6,904 nucleotides of DNA, from the NCBI GenBank assembly GCA_947462495.1, contig CANHOY010000087.1, forward strand, positions 1 through 6,904, written 5' to 3'. Position 1 is the stretch's first letter. Every line of letters starts with the position of its first letter. The position numbers and the translations under genes were made by a program. The notes below the pieces were generated by a model, which worked only from the letters and a program-made list of their open reading frames with translations, searched no databases and was not told the origin of the DNA. Below, one piece after another: positions 1 to 6,739 of this stretch. The stretch is from Bacteroidota bacterium (lineage in GTDB: Bacteria; Bacteroidota; Bacteroidia; Chitinophagales; Chitinophagaceae).

Positions 1-1657
1 CAGAATGAATAAAACTTAATGTCTGACTAATTACATTTCCTTCATTAAAGGAAGATCTCAAAAATGGGTTAAGTAATAAAAGACTGTCTAGCTTACTAAA
101 TTTAGTAATGTGGTACAATTCAATATTGAGGGGTCTATAAATCCAAGTATTATCTGATCCGTTTTTATTTTTCTTTGTTTCATAGCCCCAGCTAGCAGTT
201 ATTGATTTTAGTTGGTAATAGTTAAGCCTATCAATATAGGCTCCATTTAAAGAAAAATTAGTTCTGGTAGCATTCGGATCATTGGCTTTTTTTGAAACAA
301 AGGGAATGATTAAATTGGGGAAGCTATAGGTATGCCCTATATTCAATAATAAAGTTTGCGTTAAATTTCCATTCCCATTATTTACATTGAGTTCAATACC
401 ACTTCTGAGATTAGTGATGGATGGAATTGATTTCCTTTGAACATTTTTATCGCGATAAGTAAAGCTAGTAGATAAGCCAAGCAAGTCGCCTGCGATTAAT
501 TGAGAATTGTTTTTACTTCCTTCTACATCAAAACTAAAACTATGCCTTAGTGCCGGCACTAAAAAATAGTGTAAATAAACACTATCATTTTTCAAAGTAG
601 TTCTACCATCAATTTGCTGCCAGGCCCCAAGACTGCTAAAATTATTAAGCGTTTGGTAATACATCTTTTCATTAAATAGATCCCCTTTTTTAATAATGGA
701 TTGTTGCTCAAATAGGATGGACTTAAATTTCGAAGTATTGGATTGTTGAATGATGTTACCAGAAACCTCATATCGAGGCAATTTTTTTATTAAAATGCTG
801 TCTGGGTTGTCGGCTAATTTTAAATCGCTATAAAATATTTGTTGTCCAATTGGGTAGGCTTTGGTCACTATATTGGTGCTATTGCGTAGTTGAAAAGTAA
901 TTTTCCAACTTGGGTTTTCTTTTTCTTTTTGTTTGGCAGTTTGTACTTGAATCATTTGACCAAGCGGGTCTAAATTTAATTGCATCAACTGTTGATTCAA
1001 AGTATCTACTTCTGCAAATATTTTTTCTTTAGTGAAAAAATAATATCCTTTACTTCTAAACAATTCAACCAATCTATCTAATTCATTGTTAATGGATTCA
1101 TTTGAAAAAGCCATTCCTTTTTTGATATAAGCGTCAGCCTTATTTTTAATGGCTATTTCTTGAAGTGCTTTATCTGTTATTTTATACACCACCGTATCAA
1201 TTACTGTTTTCTTATTTAACTGAATATGCATCGTCAAATACACCCTCCACTCTTCATTCACGGTATCTATTTTAACTACTGGGGTTAATAGGGGATGGCT
1301 ATAGCCTTTTGTAGATAAGTAGGCTTGCATGAATTGAACGGTGCGTTGTAATTTATCTGCTTGGAAGTAACTAGGTTGGATCACGGTATTAAAAACACCA
1401 AACTGTCTAATTCGTTTCACTTTAAGGCTATCATCCCAATAGTTTTCAATAGCGAGCTCTATCTCCTGTAACTCTTTTTTACTTTCGGGATCTTGAATCA
1501 CTACCTTGTTGTCAAATACGAAGGCTATTTGTTTAGGATAATCATGAATTGTTGCCTTTTTGATATCCGCACAAGCATTTAATAAAAATAAAAGGCCTAG
1601 TAGGTAAAATCTTGCGAAGAAACTAATATTTTTAACTCTCCGTAAATGCATATCCAT
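1..1657 (-). CDS. tamL: TamL-like BamA/TamA-family outer-membrane assembly lipoprotein, C-terminus cut off by the window edge
   Basis: The frame is open without a stop from an ATG at 1657 to the window edge, giving 552 codons. Residues 13-28 are hydrophobic and end in a lipobox, Leu-Asn-Ala-Cys29, so the product should be a signal-peptidase-II lipoprotein. The middle part has POTRA-like stretches, for example YLSTKGYSH and the LDRLVELFRSKGYYFF region; the run LGAWQQID near residues 341-349 looks like the end of a last POTRA. From about residue 365 aromatic, alternating segments (YLHYF, SFSFDVEGSKNN, SFTYRDKN) look like the start of a 16-strand barrel, so perhaps 200 residues are missing. In Bacteroidota TamL is a lipidated TamA relative that works with TamB in outer-membrane biogenesis; the family is known, while this assignment rests on reading the sequence. 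A tamB gene, if adjacent, would lie left of the window. A second ATG at 1651 (Met3) is an alternative start. The ATG at 1657 overlaps the divergent RNA methyltransferase start. Confidence 0.8.
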   Translation of the reverse strand, partial: MDMHLRRVKNISFFARFYLLGLLFLLNACADIKKATIHDYPKQIAFVFDNKVVIQDPESKKELQEIELAIENYWDDSLKVKRIRQFGVFNTVIQPSYFQADKLQRTVQFMQAYLSTKGYSHPLLTPVVKIDTVNEEWRVYLTMHIQLNKKTVIDTVVYKITDKALQEIAIKNKADAYIKKGMAFSNESINNELDRLVELFRSKGYYFFTKEKIFAEVDTLNQQLMQLNLDPLGQMIQVQTAKQKEKENPSWKITFQLRNSTNIVTKAYPIGQQIFYSDLKLADNPDSILIKKLPRYEVSGNIIQQSNTSKFKSILFEQQSIIKKGDLFNEKMYYQTLNNFSSLGAWQQIDGRTTLKNDSVYLHYFLVPALRHSFSFDVEGSKNNSQLIAGDLLGLSTSFTYRDKNVQRKSIPSITNLRSGIELNVNNGNGNLTQTLLLNIGHTYSFPNLIIPFVSKKANDPNATRTNFSLNGAYIDRLNYYQLKSITASWGYETKKNKNGSDNTWIYRPLNIELYHITKFSKLDSLLLLNPFLRSSFNEGNVISQTLSFIHS

Positions 1658-2381
1658 GATCAATAATAGTGAGCTCAAATATATTCAATCTTTTGCCCAT
1701 AAAAAACATTGGGCGGAAGAATCTACATTTATAGTAGAAGGACCAAAAATGGTACAGGAGCTTTTAAGAAGTAATTGGACCATTAAGAAGATATATGCTA
1801 CTTCAGATTGGATTCAAGGACAAGGGGTATTGCCCGTCCCTGTGATAGAAGTTGATCAAATTATGCTGGAGCGAATGAGTCAAATGCAAACACCTCATCA
1901 AGTAATTGCTTTGGCAGAAAAAGAGACATTTTTAAAGCAATGGCCATTTGATGAAACCTTCTCACTTTTATTAGATGGAATACAGGACCCAGGCAATTTG
2001 GGCACCATCATTAGAACCGCGGACTGGTTTGGGGTGAAGCAAATTTTTGTATCCGAGGATACCGCCGGATTTTACAATCCAAAAGTGCTTCAAAGCACCA
2101 TGGGTAGTTGTTTTAGAGTTAGGGTGGAGTCGGTGAATTTAGAAACTATTGTTAAAGCCACCGCTTTACCTGTTTATGGCGCTTTATTAGATGGCGCATC
2201 CATGTATGAATCAGTCATCGCCTCCACTGGTTTTTTGATCATTGGAAATGAATCTAAAGGGATAAGCAATCAATTGACAAAATATATTACGCATCCAATA
2301 AAAATTCCTAAATATGGTCATGCGGAATCATTGAATGCGTCAGTAGCGACAGGCATTATCTTATCCCATTGGAAAGTTTAA
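1656..2381 (+). CDS. TrmH/SpoU-family RNA 2'-O-methyltransferase
   Basis: This 241-residue protein has the full SPOUT methyltransferase pattern. Residues 1-85 form the SpoU substrate-binding domain, with SHKK-like AHKKHW and FIVEGPKMVQELL. The catalytic trefoil-knot domain follows. Motif 1 is DPGNLGTIIRTADWFG (111-126) with Asn114 and the catalytic Arg120. Motif 2 is IIGNESKGIS (195-204) with Glu199 and Gly202. Motif 3 is ESLNASVATGI (224-234) forming the knot and S-adenosylmethionine site. The family transfers methyl from SAM to ribose 2'-hydroxyls of rRNA or tRNA; the exact target nucleotide cannot be read from sequence, though the domain layout resembles 23S rRNA enzymes. The length is typical. 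The ATG fits the usual N-terminus, and no Shine-Dalgarno is seen. A weak -7-like TATTTTTA lies at 1627-1634 inside tamL. Both ends overlap the opposing neighbours, so it has no private flanking DNA. Confidence 0.93.
   Translation: MINNSELKYIQSFAHKKHWAEESTFIVEGPKMVQELLRSNWTIKKIYATSDWIQGQGVLPVPVIEVDQIMLERMSQMQTPHQVIALAEKETFLKQWPFDETFSLLLDGIQDPGNLGTIIRTADWFGVKQIFVSEDTAGFYNPKVLQSTMGSCFRVRVESVNLETIVKATALPVYGALLDGASMYESVIASTGFLIIGNESKGISNQLTKYITHPIKIPKYGHAESLNASVATGIILSHWKV
1676..1683 (-). promoter_or_regulatory. Candidate -7 promoter box for tamL
   Basis: On the minus strand the octamer TATATTTG fits the Bacteroidota primary-sigma -7 consensus TAnnTTTG exactly. It ends 18 bases before the tamL ATG at 1657, so transcription would start about a dozen bases ahead of the gene. 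Seventeen bases upstream is a T-run (TTTTTT) that could serve as a poor -33 element; there is no clean TTTG. The box lies inside codons 7-10 of the divergent RNA methyltransferase gene, where protein-coding constraint alone could also produce it. Confidence 0.45.
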
Positions 2382-3562
2382 TCGAATTTAATGGCTTTTG
2401 CAGGAGCAATTTTTTTAATCCATAAAGTAGGAATTAAAAAAGAGCAATAACTAATGATAGCCGTGCCTATTACAACAGCTGCTATTTGAGCCCAATCAAA
2501 TTGAATAGGTAAGGTTTTTATAAAATAAGCTGATTCGTCTAATTGAATCCAACCAAATTTTTGTTGTAAATAAGATAGTCCAATACCCATAGTGGTCCCT
2601 AATCCAATACCCATCCAACAAATGATACTAGCTTGGTATAAAAAAACTTGCCTTATAAAATTTTGCGTGGCTCCTAAAGCGCTTAATGTACCTATCATTG
2701 GAATTCGCTCTAGCATTAAGATAAATAAGCAGGTAAGTAAATTAACAATAGCAATTAGTAACATAATGGTAATGGTCACATTTCTATTGACTGTTTGAAC
2801 TCCAATCCAATCAAAAATTTGAGGGTAATAATCTTTAATAGTCGTAGCTACCCAATTGGCAGGCATTTGTTGCTGAACTTCATCATTAATTTTGTCCATA
2901 TTGGACCCTTGTTTAAGGGCAATAGAGTAACCTTCTATTTGATTAAAGTGATTATTAAGCTGTTGCAGCAATTTAATATCTACTAAAATAAACTGTTTAT
3001 CATAATCTTCAATACCAGAATGATATATCCCTACTACTTTTAATTTTCTTTGTTGAACATCTCCTAAATTTAAAAAATACAACCTTACCGAAGCGCCTAC
3101 TGTAATATTTAAGGTAGTGGCCAGCTGATCAGACAATACCACTTCATTAGCAAGACTGTCATTTTCTTTTTGAATGCTTCTTCCTTTGATAAGAAAAGGG
3201 GCAGGGGTATTGGCAGGTAGGCCTCTTGCAACGACTCCTTCAATATCTTGTTCAAAAGAAAGTACAGTAGATTGATTTAAAAAAGGAGTAACACTTTCAA
3301 CGAATTTTATTTTACTTAAATTCTTTTCTATTGATTCGTTCACTTCTAATGAAGATCCATTAATCGAGGCGATTCTAATTTGCCCCCAAAAACCATAAAC
3401 TTTATTGCTTACGGTTTGTTGAAATCCATTGACAATAGACAAAGTAATTAAAATTGCAGCCACACTGATGGCAGTGGCTGCAATAGATAAGCGAACTATA
3501 AAGCGGGTATAGTTTTTTTGTTTTTGAAAACTTATTCTTTTTGCTATTTCAAAGGCGTTCAA
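2378..3562 (-). CDS. FtsX/LolCE-type ABC transporter permease
   Basis: The 394-residue product has the MacB/LolC/LolE architecture: one N-terminal membrane helix (about 21-46, within LSIAATAISVAAILITLSIV), a large extracytoplasmic domain (about 47-260), then three helices (about 262-284, 306-331, 357-381). The FtsX-domain signature is ERIPMIGTLSALGAT at 285-299, where the permease meets its ATPase, and the tail PAKAIKFD is typical of Bacteroidota members. Members of this family couple ATP hydrolysis in a partner subunit to lipoprotein release or other envelope work; no ATPase gene is in the window, so the partner must be encoded elsewhere. The start is a TTG at 3562: an in-frame TAG at 3571-3569 lies just upstream, no ATG occurs before the first helix, and the opening NAFEIAKRISFQKQK matches the usual N-terminus. 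Its stop overlaps that of the RNA methyltransferase. LolC/E versus another FtsX-type role is undecided. Confidence 0.88.
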   Translation of the reverse strand: MNAFEIAKRISFQKQKNYTRFIVRLSIAATAISVAAILITLSIVNGFQQTVSNKVYGFWGQIRIASINGSSLEVNESIEKNLSKIKFVESVTPFLNQSTVLSFEQDIEGVVARGLPANTPAPFLIKGRSIQKENDSLANEVVLSDQLATTLNITVGASVRLYFLNLGDVQQRKLKVVGIYHSGIEDYDKQFILVDIKLLQQLNNHFNQIEGYSIALKQGSNMDKINDEVQQQMPANWVATTIKDYYPQIFDWIGVQTVNRNVTITIMLLIAIVNLLTCLFILMLERIPMIGTLSALGATQNFIRQVFLYQASIICWMGIGLGTTMGIGLSYLQQKFGWIQLDESAYFIKTLPIQFDWAQIAAVVIGTAIISYCSFLIPTLWIKKIAPAKAIKFD

Positions 3563-3579
3563 GCGAGGCTAATTTTTAT

Positions 3580-3587
3580 CAAATCTA
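3580..3587 (-). promoter_or_regulatory. Candidate -7 promoter box for the FtsX-type permease
   Basis: The minus-strand octamer TAGATTTG matches TAnnTTTG exactly and ends 17 bases before the TTG start at 3562, almost the same spacing as the box ahead of tamL. The region about 19-21 bases further upstream is A/T-rich without a clear TTTG, so only the -7 element is supported. The predicted leader is about a dozen bases, which agrees with the lack of a ribosome binding site. Confidence 0.45.
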
Positions 3588-3620
3588 GTTTTTTCTCTTT
3601 AAAAATTAGGATTAAATGGG

Positions 3621-3628
3621 TAGTTTCG
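3621..3628 (+). promoter_or_regulatory. Weak -7-like box ahead of the T9SS plug gene
   Basis: TAGTTTCG differs at one position from TAnnTTTG and ends 21 bases before the ATG at 3650. It lies in the 87-base spacer shared with the divergent permease. No clear -33 element is visible. With one mismatch in an A/T-rich spacer this may be chance. Confidence 0.22.
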
Positions 3629-3649
3629 TAGGGTATCAATGCTTGATCT

Positions 3650-4927
3650 ATGTTTTATAAGCTATTCCTGTGTATAGGCCTGTTATTGGGTTGTTCATTT
3701 AAAAGTGTTGCCCAAAATAATCCAGACAAAATATTGGACACCGCTATTCATAGTATTTTGATTTATCCTGCCAATAAGCCATTGGCTATACCTGTTATTG
3801 TGCTTAAAGAAAGCACCCCACTTCAAATAAGTTTTGATGATTTTAAAGCCGACTATCAAGACTATTATTATTCTATTGAATTAATGAATGCCGATTGGAC
3901 GCCCACTTCTATAAATAGTTTTGATTATACACAAGGCTTTAATCAAATAAAAATAAATAATTTCTCAGTTTCTACTATGGCCTATCAGCATTATTTCCAT
4001 TATCAATTTACATTCCCAAATGCCAATTGCAAGCCCACTAAATCGGGTAATTATATATTAAAAGTGTTCAAAAATGGCAATGTCAATGAGCTTGTTTTTA
4101 CAAAACGTTTTTATGTAGTGGATGATCAGTTAGGCATAGTGGCATCTGTATCGGAGCCTTTTGATGGAGCTATTTCAAAGACGCATCAAAAAATTAGTGT
4201 ACAAGTGGATGTAAAAGAAATTCCTTCATTGCAATCAGATCAATTAAAAGTGGTCGTAGTTCAAAACTACAGATACAATGATGCCATAAAACTAGCCACT
4301 CCCAATTTTATTAGGGGGAATATCCTGGACTACAATAACGAAGATCAATTAATTTTTCCTTCCGGAAAAGAATCAAGATGGCTTGATTTACAAAGTATGC
4401 AATTAGTTTCTGACAGAATTAGTAAGTTTCAAAAAATTGGGGATCAGAATTATGTTTACTTAAAACCTGATATTTCTCGAGCTGAAGTGGCTTATTATAT
4501 TTTCAGGGATTTAAATGGCAATTATTTAATTACAAACTCCGATGGACTTCAAAGTGAAAATCAAAATGACTACGCTCGTGTTGTATTTACTTATTTACCC
4601 AAAGATCATATCCCTTTTTTAGGTCAAAAATTATATTTGGCAGGGGCTTTGACCAATAATGAATTAAATAAAAATTCAGAAATGATTTTTGATGCTAAAT
4701 TAGGAGTGTATCAGAAATCATTGGTTTTAAAACAAGGCTATTATAGTTACAATTATATTCTTAGAGATAGTAATGACCCCAATTCATTGGATGATTTTAC
4801 GGAAACCGAAGGCAATCATTGGGAGACAGAAAATAATTATTCTATTTTTGTTTACTACCGTCAACCTGGAGCTCAACATGATTCTTTGATGGGTTTTACC
4901 ACCATTAATACGATGCAAACTTGGTAG
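3650..4927 (+). CDS. Type IX secretion system plug-type protein (DUF5103 family)
   Basis: The 425-residue protein reads as a DUF5103/T9SS plug family member. It has a signal peptide (1-21, hydrophobic LFLCIGLLLG, signal peptidase I site after Ser-Val-Ala21). The first beta-sandwich domain (about 30-158) carries the family run FDDFKADYQDYYYSI (62-76), NADWTP (80-85), the GF and IKINNF strands, FPN (122-124), SGNYILKVF (132-140) and RFYVVDD. The C-terminal part has LYLAGALTNN (328-337), LKQGYYSYNYIL (360-371) and EGNHWETENNYSIFVYYR (387-404). In Flavobacterium johnsoniae the family's Plug closes the periplasmic side of the SprA translocon pore; that role here is inferred by family. Length fits. 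An alternative lipobox, Leu12-Leu13-Gly14-Cys15, means lipidation cannot be excluded. The gene stands alone, divergent from the permease and followed by the SRP RNA. Confidence 0.85.
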   Translation: MFYKLFLCIGLLLGCSFKSVAQNNPDKILDTAIHSILIYPANKPLAIPVIVLKESTPLQISFDDFKADYQDYYYSIELMNADWTPTSINSFDYTQGFNQIKINNFSVSTMAYQHYFHYQFTFPNANCKPTKSGNYILKVFKNGNVNELVFTKRFYVVDDQLGIVASVSEPFDGAISKTHQKISVQVDVKEIPSLQSDQLKVVVVQNYRYNDAIKLATPNFIRGNILDYNNEDQLIFPSGKESRWLDLQSMQLVSDRISKFQKIGDQNYVYLKPDISRAEVAYYIFRDLNGNYLITNSDGLQSENQNDYARVVFTYLPKDHIPFLGQKLYLAGALTNNELNKNSEMIFDAKLGVYQKSLVLKQGYYSYNYILRDSNDPNSLDDFTETEGNHWETENNYSIFVYYRQPGAQHDSLMGFTTINTMQTW

Positions 4928-4972
4928 CAAAAGTTGTTTGTAAGCCCCTTTTTTTAGTACCTTTTTTTTAAC

Positions 4973-4980
4973 TACCTTTG
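4973..4980 (+). promoter_or_regulatory. Promoter -7 box of the SRP RNA gene
   Basis: TACCTTTG matches the Bacteroidota -7 consensus TAnnTTTG exactly and ends 3-5 bases before the 5' end of the SRP RNA predicted from its closing stem, which is the normal distance to a start site. The -33 region at about 4949-4955 is a run of seven T residues instead of a clean TTTG. A second TACC followed by eight T residues lies 15 bases upstream at 4958. Agreement between box position and RNA end makes this the best supported promoter in the window. Confidence 0.75.
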
Positions 4981-4983
4981 CAC

Positions 4984-5081
4984 CGGCAGGTCTTGCACGA
5001 CCAGCTCCTGTTGAAACTCCCCAGGGCAGGAATGCAGCAAGGATAGACGGTTGAGCGGTGCGATGTAAGTAGCCTGCCACT
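4984..5081 (+). ncRNA. ffs: Signal recognition particle RNA (bacterial small SRP / 4.5S RNA)
   Basis: This is the RNA of the SRP, which with Ffh targets nascent membrane and secreted proteins to the translocon. The apical signature is clear: GCA (5026-5028), GGAA tetraloop (5029-5032), TGC (5033-5035), then AGCAAGG (5036-5042), equal to the Ffh-binding hairpin and its asymmetric loop. The rest folds as a rod: GGCAGG 4985-4990 with CCTGCC 5073-5078 closes the molecule; TTGCAC 4993-4998 pairs with GTGCGA 5058-5063; GCTC 5004-5007 with GAGC 5053-5056; CTGTT 5008-5012 with 5046-5050 including wobbles. Length of about 98 bases fits the small bacterial form without an Alu domain. The closing stem runs into a five-T run (5081-5085) that probably ends transcription. 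It has its own promoter box at 4973-4980. Exact ends are estimated from the fold. Confidence 0.92.
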
Positions 5082-5098
5082 TTTTAAAACTATATATT

Positions 5099-5749
5099 AT
5101 GAAATTTTTTGTAGACACAGGTAATTTAGCTCAAATTAAAGAAGCCAATGACTTAGGAATTTTGGATGGAGTAACCACTAATCCAAGTTTAATGGCCCAA
5201 GTGGGTGTTAAAGGGGAAGCGGCTATTGCAGCGCACTATAAAGCCATTTGCGAATTAGTTGATGGGGATATTAGTGCAGAAGTATTATCTACTGACTTTG
5301 CTACTATGGTAGAAGAAGGTAAAAAATTAGCTGCCATTCATAAAAATATTGTGGTAAAAGTGCCTATGATTAAAGATGGCATTAAAGCGATAAAGTGGTT
5401 TACTGATAACGGTATTCGTACCAATTGTACTTTAATTTTTTCTGCAGGACAAGCAATCTTAGCTGCTAAAGCAGGCGCTACTTATGTGTCTCCTTTTATT
5501 GGTAGAATTGATGATAGCTCTTGGGATGGCATGGAATTGATTGCTCAAATTCGACACATTTATGATATTCAGGGATTTGATACACAAATATTGGCTGCAT
5601 CCATACGTAATGCTTTACATATTGTAAAAGCAGCAGAAGCGGGTGCTGATGTTTGCACTTGCCCATTAGATTCTATTTTGGGTTTATTAAAACACCCTTT
5701 AACAGATATTGGTTTAGCTAAGTTCTTAGAAGACGCTAAGAAAATGTAA
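5099..5749 (+). CDS. tal: Transaldolase (short TalC/MipB-type subfamily)
   Basis: The 216-residue protein is a single TIM barrel of the compact transaldolase/fructose-6-phosphate aldolase group. It shows FVDTGNL with Asp6 at strand 1, GVTTNPSLM (24-32) with Asn28, the Schiff-base lysine Lys87 in NIVVKVPM, NCTLIFSAGQA (109-119), SPFIGRIDD (131-139), and AASIRN (166-171). Two residues separate true transaldolase from fructose-6-phosphate aldolase: Glu61 in SAEVLS where E. coli FsaA has Gln59, and Phe133 in SPFIGR where FsaA has Tyr131. Both favour transaldolase, moving a dihydroxyacetone unit from sedoheptulose 7-phosphate to glyceraldehyde 3-phosphate in the non-oxidative pentose phosphate pathway in the cytoplasm. 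The ATG begins 13 bases after the T-run of the SRP RNA; no separate promoter box and no Shine-Dalgarno are seen, so readthrough from the SRP RNA promoter is possible. A strong terminator follows. Confidence 0.93.
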   Translation: MKFFVDTGNLAQIKEANDLGILDGVTTNPSLMAQVGVKGEAAIAAHYKAICELVDGDISAEVLSTDFATMVEEGKKLAAIHKNIVVKVPMIKDGIKAIKWFTDNGIRTNCTLIFSAGQAILAAKAGATYVSPFIGRIDDSSWDGMELIAQIRHIYDIQGFDTQILAASIRNALHIVKAAEAGADVCTCPLDSILGLLKHPLTDIGLAKFLEDAKKM

Positions 5750-5782
5750 TATTTCTTAGTTGTTAAGTCCAAATTAAAATTT

Positions 5783-5812
5783 AATAAAGCTCCAAATTGG
5801 GGCTTTATTTTT
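5783..5812 (+). terminator. Rho-independent terminator after transaldolase, possibly bidirectional
   Basis: AATAAAGCTCC (5783-5793) pairs with GGGGCTTTATT (5799-5809) through 11 pairs including one G-T wobble, with the five-base loop AAATT and a T-run at 5808-5812. It sits 33 bases after the transaldolase stop and just beyond the convergent YitT-family stop. Read on the minus strand the hairpin is followed only by TTAAATTTTAA, so termination from that side would be weaker. Confidence 0.8.
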
Positions 5813-5817
5813 ACCTT

Positions 5818-6735
5818 TTAGTACTTAAAATTCTTTTTCTTTATCATTCCCCCTTTTGTATCTTTTACGGTATTCATTACTACAAAAGCGGTTGGAGTAA
5901 TTTTTTCAATTTCAATGTTTAATTTGTTTATTTCCAATCTGGTTATTACAGTATAAATAATATCAATATCACTTCTCTCGCCTCGTTTTCCTATTCCTTT
6001 TGTTCCATTATAAACAGTAACGCCTCTCCCCATTGTTTGTACAATCATTTCTTTAATCTCATTACAGTGTGATGATACAATGGTAACTCCAATATATTCA
6101 TCAAAACCCTCAATTATAAAATCTAGAGTTTTGGATGCAGCAAAATAAGTTATCATTGAATAAAGTGCTGCTTCGATTGACAATAAAAATGCAGCAGAAC
6201 CAAATATAAAAATATTAATGATGATGATAAAATCACCAATTGTTACGCCCCATTTTTTACTTAAATAAATTGCAAGTACTTCAGTGCCATCAATTACGCC
6301 ACCGCCTCTAATTGAAAGTCCAATCCCGCCTCCTAAAAAGATACCTCCAAAAACCGAGACTAATAATTTATCATTGGTAATATTTGGGTATCTTATTAAT
6401 GCAATACATAGCCCTAGGCCAATAATAGCAAGTGATGTTTTTATTGCAAATTGTTTTCCTAAAGTAAAGTACCCTAAAAAAACAAAAGGAATATTTATAA
6501 TTATAATTAAAATTGAAAGCGGTATAGAAGTGATTTCTGTTAAAAGCAATGATATACCCGTAATCCCTCCGTCGATAAATTTATTAGGCAATAAAAAGCC
6601 ATTTAAGCCAAAGCTTGCTGATATGATACCTAAAGTAATTAATAGGGCATTTTTGCATTCAGCTTTAAACGTTACCCATTTCTTTTTATAATTTTTTGCC
6701 TTTTGATATTTTGATAAGAATTGGTTATTTTTCAT
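5818..6735 (-). CDS. YitT-family integral membrane protein (YitT_membrane plus DUF2179)
   Basis: The 305-residue protein begins with a basic stretch (1-28), then about five to six membrane segments (about 28-48, 54-68, 72-92, 98-116, 125-144, 165-205), and ends in a soluble DUF2179 domain (about 215-300). Family landmarks are LLPNKFIDGGITGIS (48-62) and GGGIGLSIRGGGVIDGTE (135-152), two glycine-rich re-entrant-looking repeats, and GRGVTVYNGTKG (236-247) opening the C-terminal domain. The length is typical. The biochemical function of YitT proteins is not established; transport is often presumed from the membrane topology. Start ATG at 6735 lies 4 bases after the stop of the AlkD-like gene, so the two are probably co-transcribed. 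It is richer in Ile and A/T than its neighbours, as expected for a membrane protein. The stop is followed by the shared hairpin terminator. Confidence 0.9.
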   Translation of the reverse strand: MKNNQFLSKYQKAKNYKKKWVTFKAECKNALLITLGIISASFGLNGFLLPNKFIDGGITGISLLLTEITSIPLSILIIIINIPFVFLGYFTLGKQFAIKTSLAIIGLGLCIALIRYPNITNDKLLVSVFGGIFLGGGIGLSIRGGGVIDGTEVLAIYLSKKWGVTIGDFIIIINIFIFGSAAFLLSIEAALYSMITYFAASKTLDFIIEGFDEYIGVTIVSSHCNEIKEMIVQTMGRGVTVYNGTKGIGKRGERSDIDIIYTVITRLEINKLNIEIEKITPTAFVVMNTVKDTKGGMIKKKNFKY

Positions 6736-6739
6736 AATG

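Noticed and set aside
1627..1634. TATTTTTA as a promoter box for the RNA methyltransferase
   Set aside because: It has one mismatch to TAnnTTTG, no -33 element, and lies in A/T-rich coding sequence of tamL; too weak to list as a feature.
2592..2986. Two short plus-strand open frames
   Set aside because: Both lie wholly within the permease gene on the opposite strand, and show no domain or initiation signal.
4916..4955. Possible terminator after the plug gene (AACTT/AAGTT pairing before a seven-T run)
   Set aside because: The hairpin has only five weak pairs, overlaps the stop codon, and is 13 bases from the T-run, so it is not a convincing intrinsic terminator. The T-run more likely belongs to the SRP RNA promoter.
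4784..5080. A 98-codon open frame on the minus strand, starting MAGYLHRTAQ
   Set aside because: It is antisense to the SRP RNA and the end of the plug gene. The start lies in the RNA closing stem and the protein resembles no family; antisense frames over SRP RNA are known spurious gene calls.
6284..6691. A 135-codon plus-strand open frame rich in Pro and Ile
   Set aside because: It lies opposite the YitT-family gene, whose glycine-rich codons read as proline on the other strand; composition and overlap mark it as a shadow.
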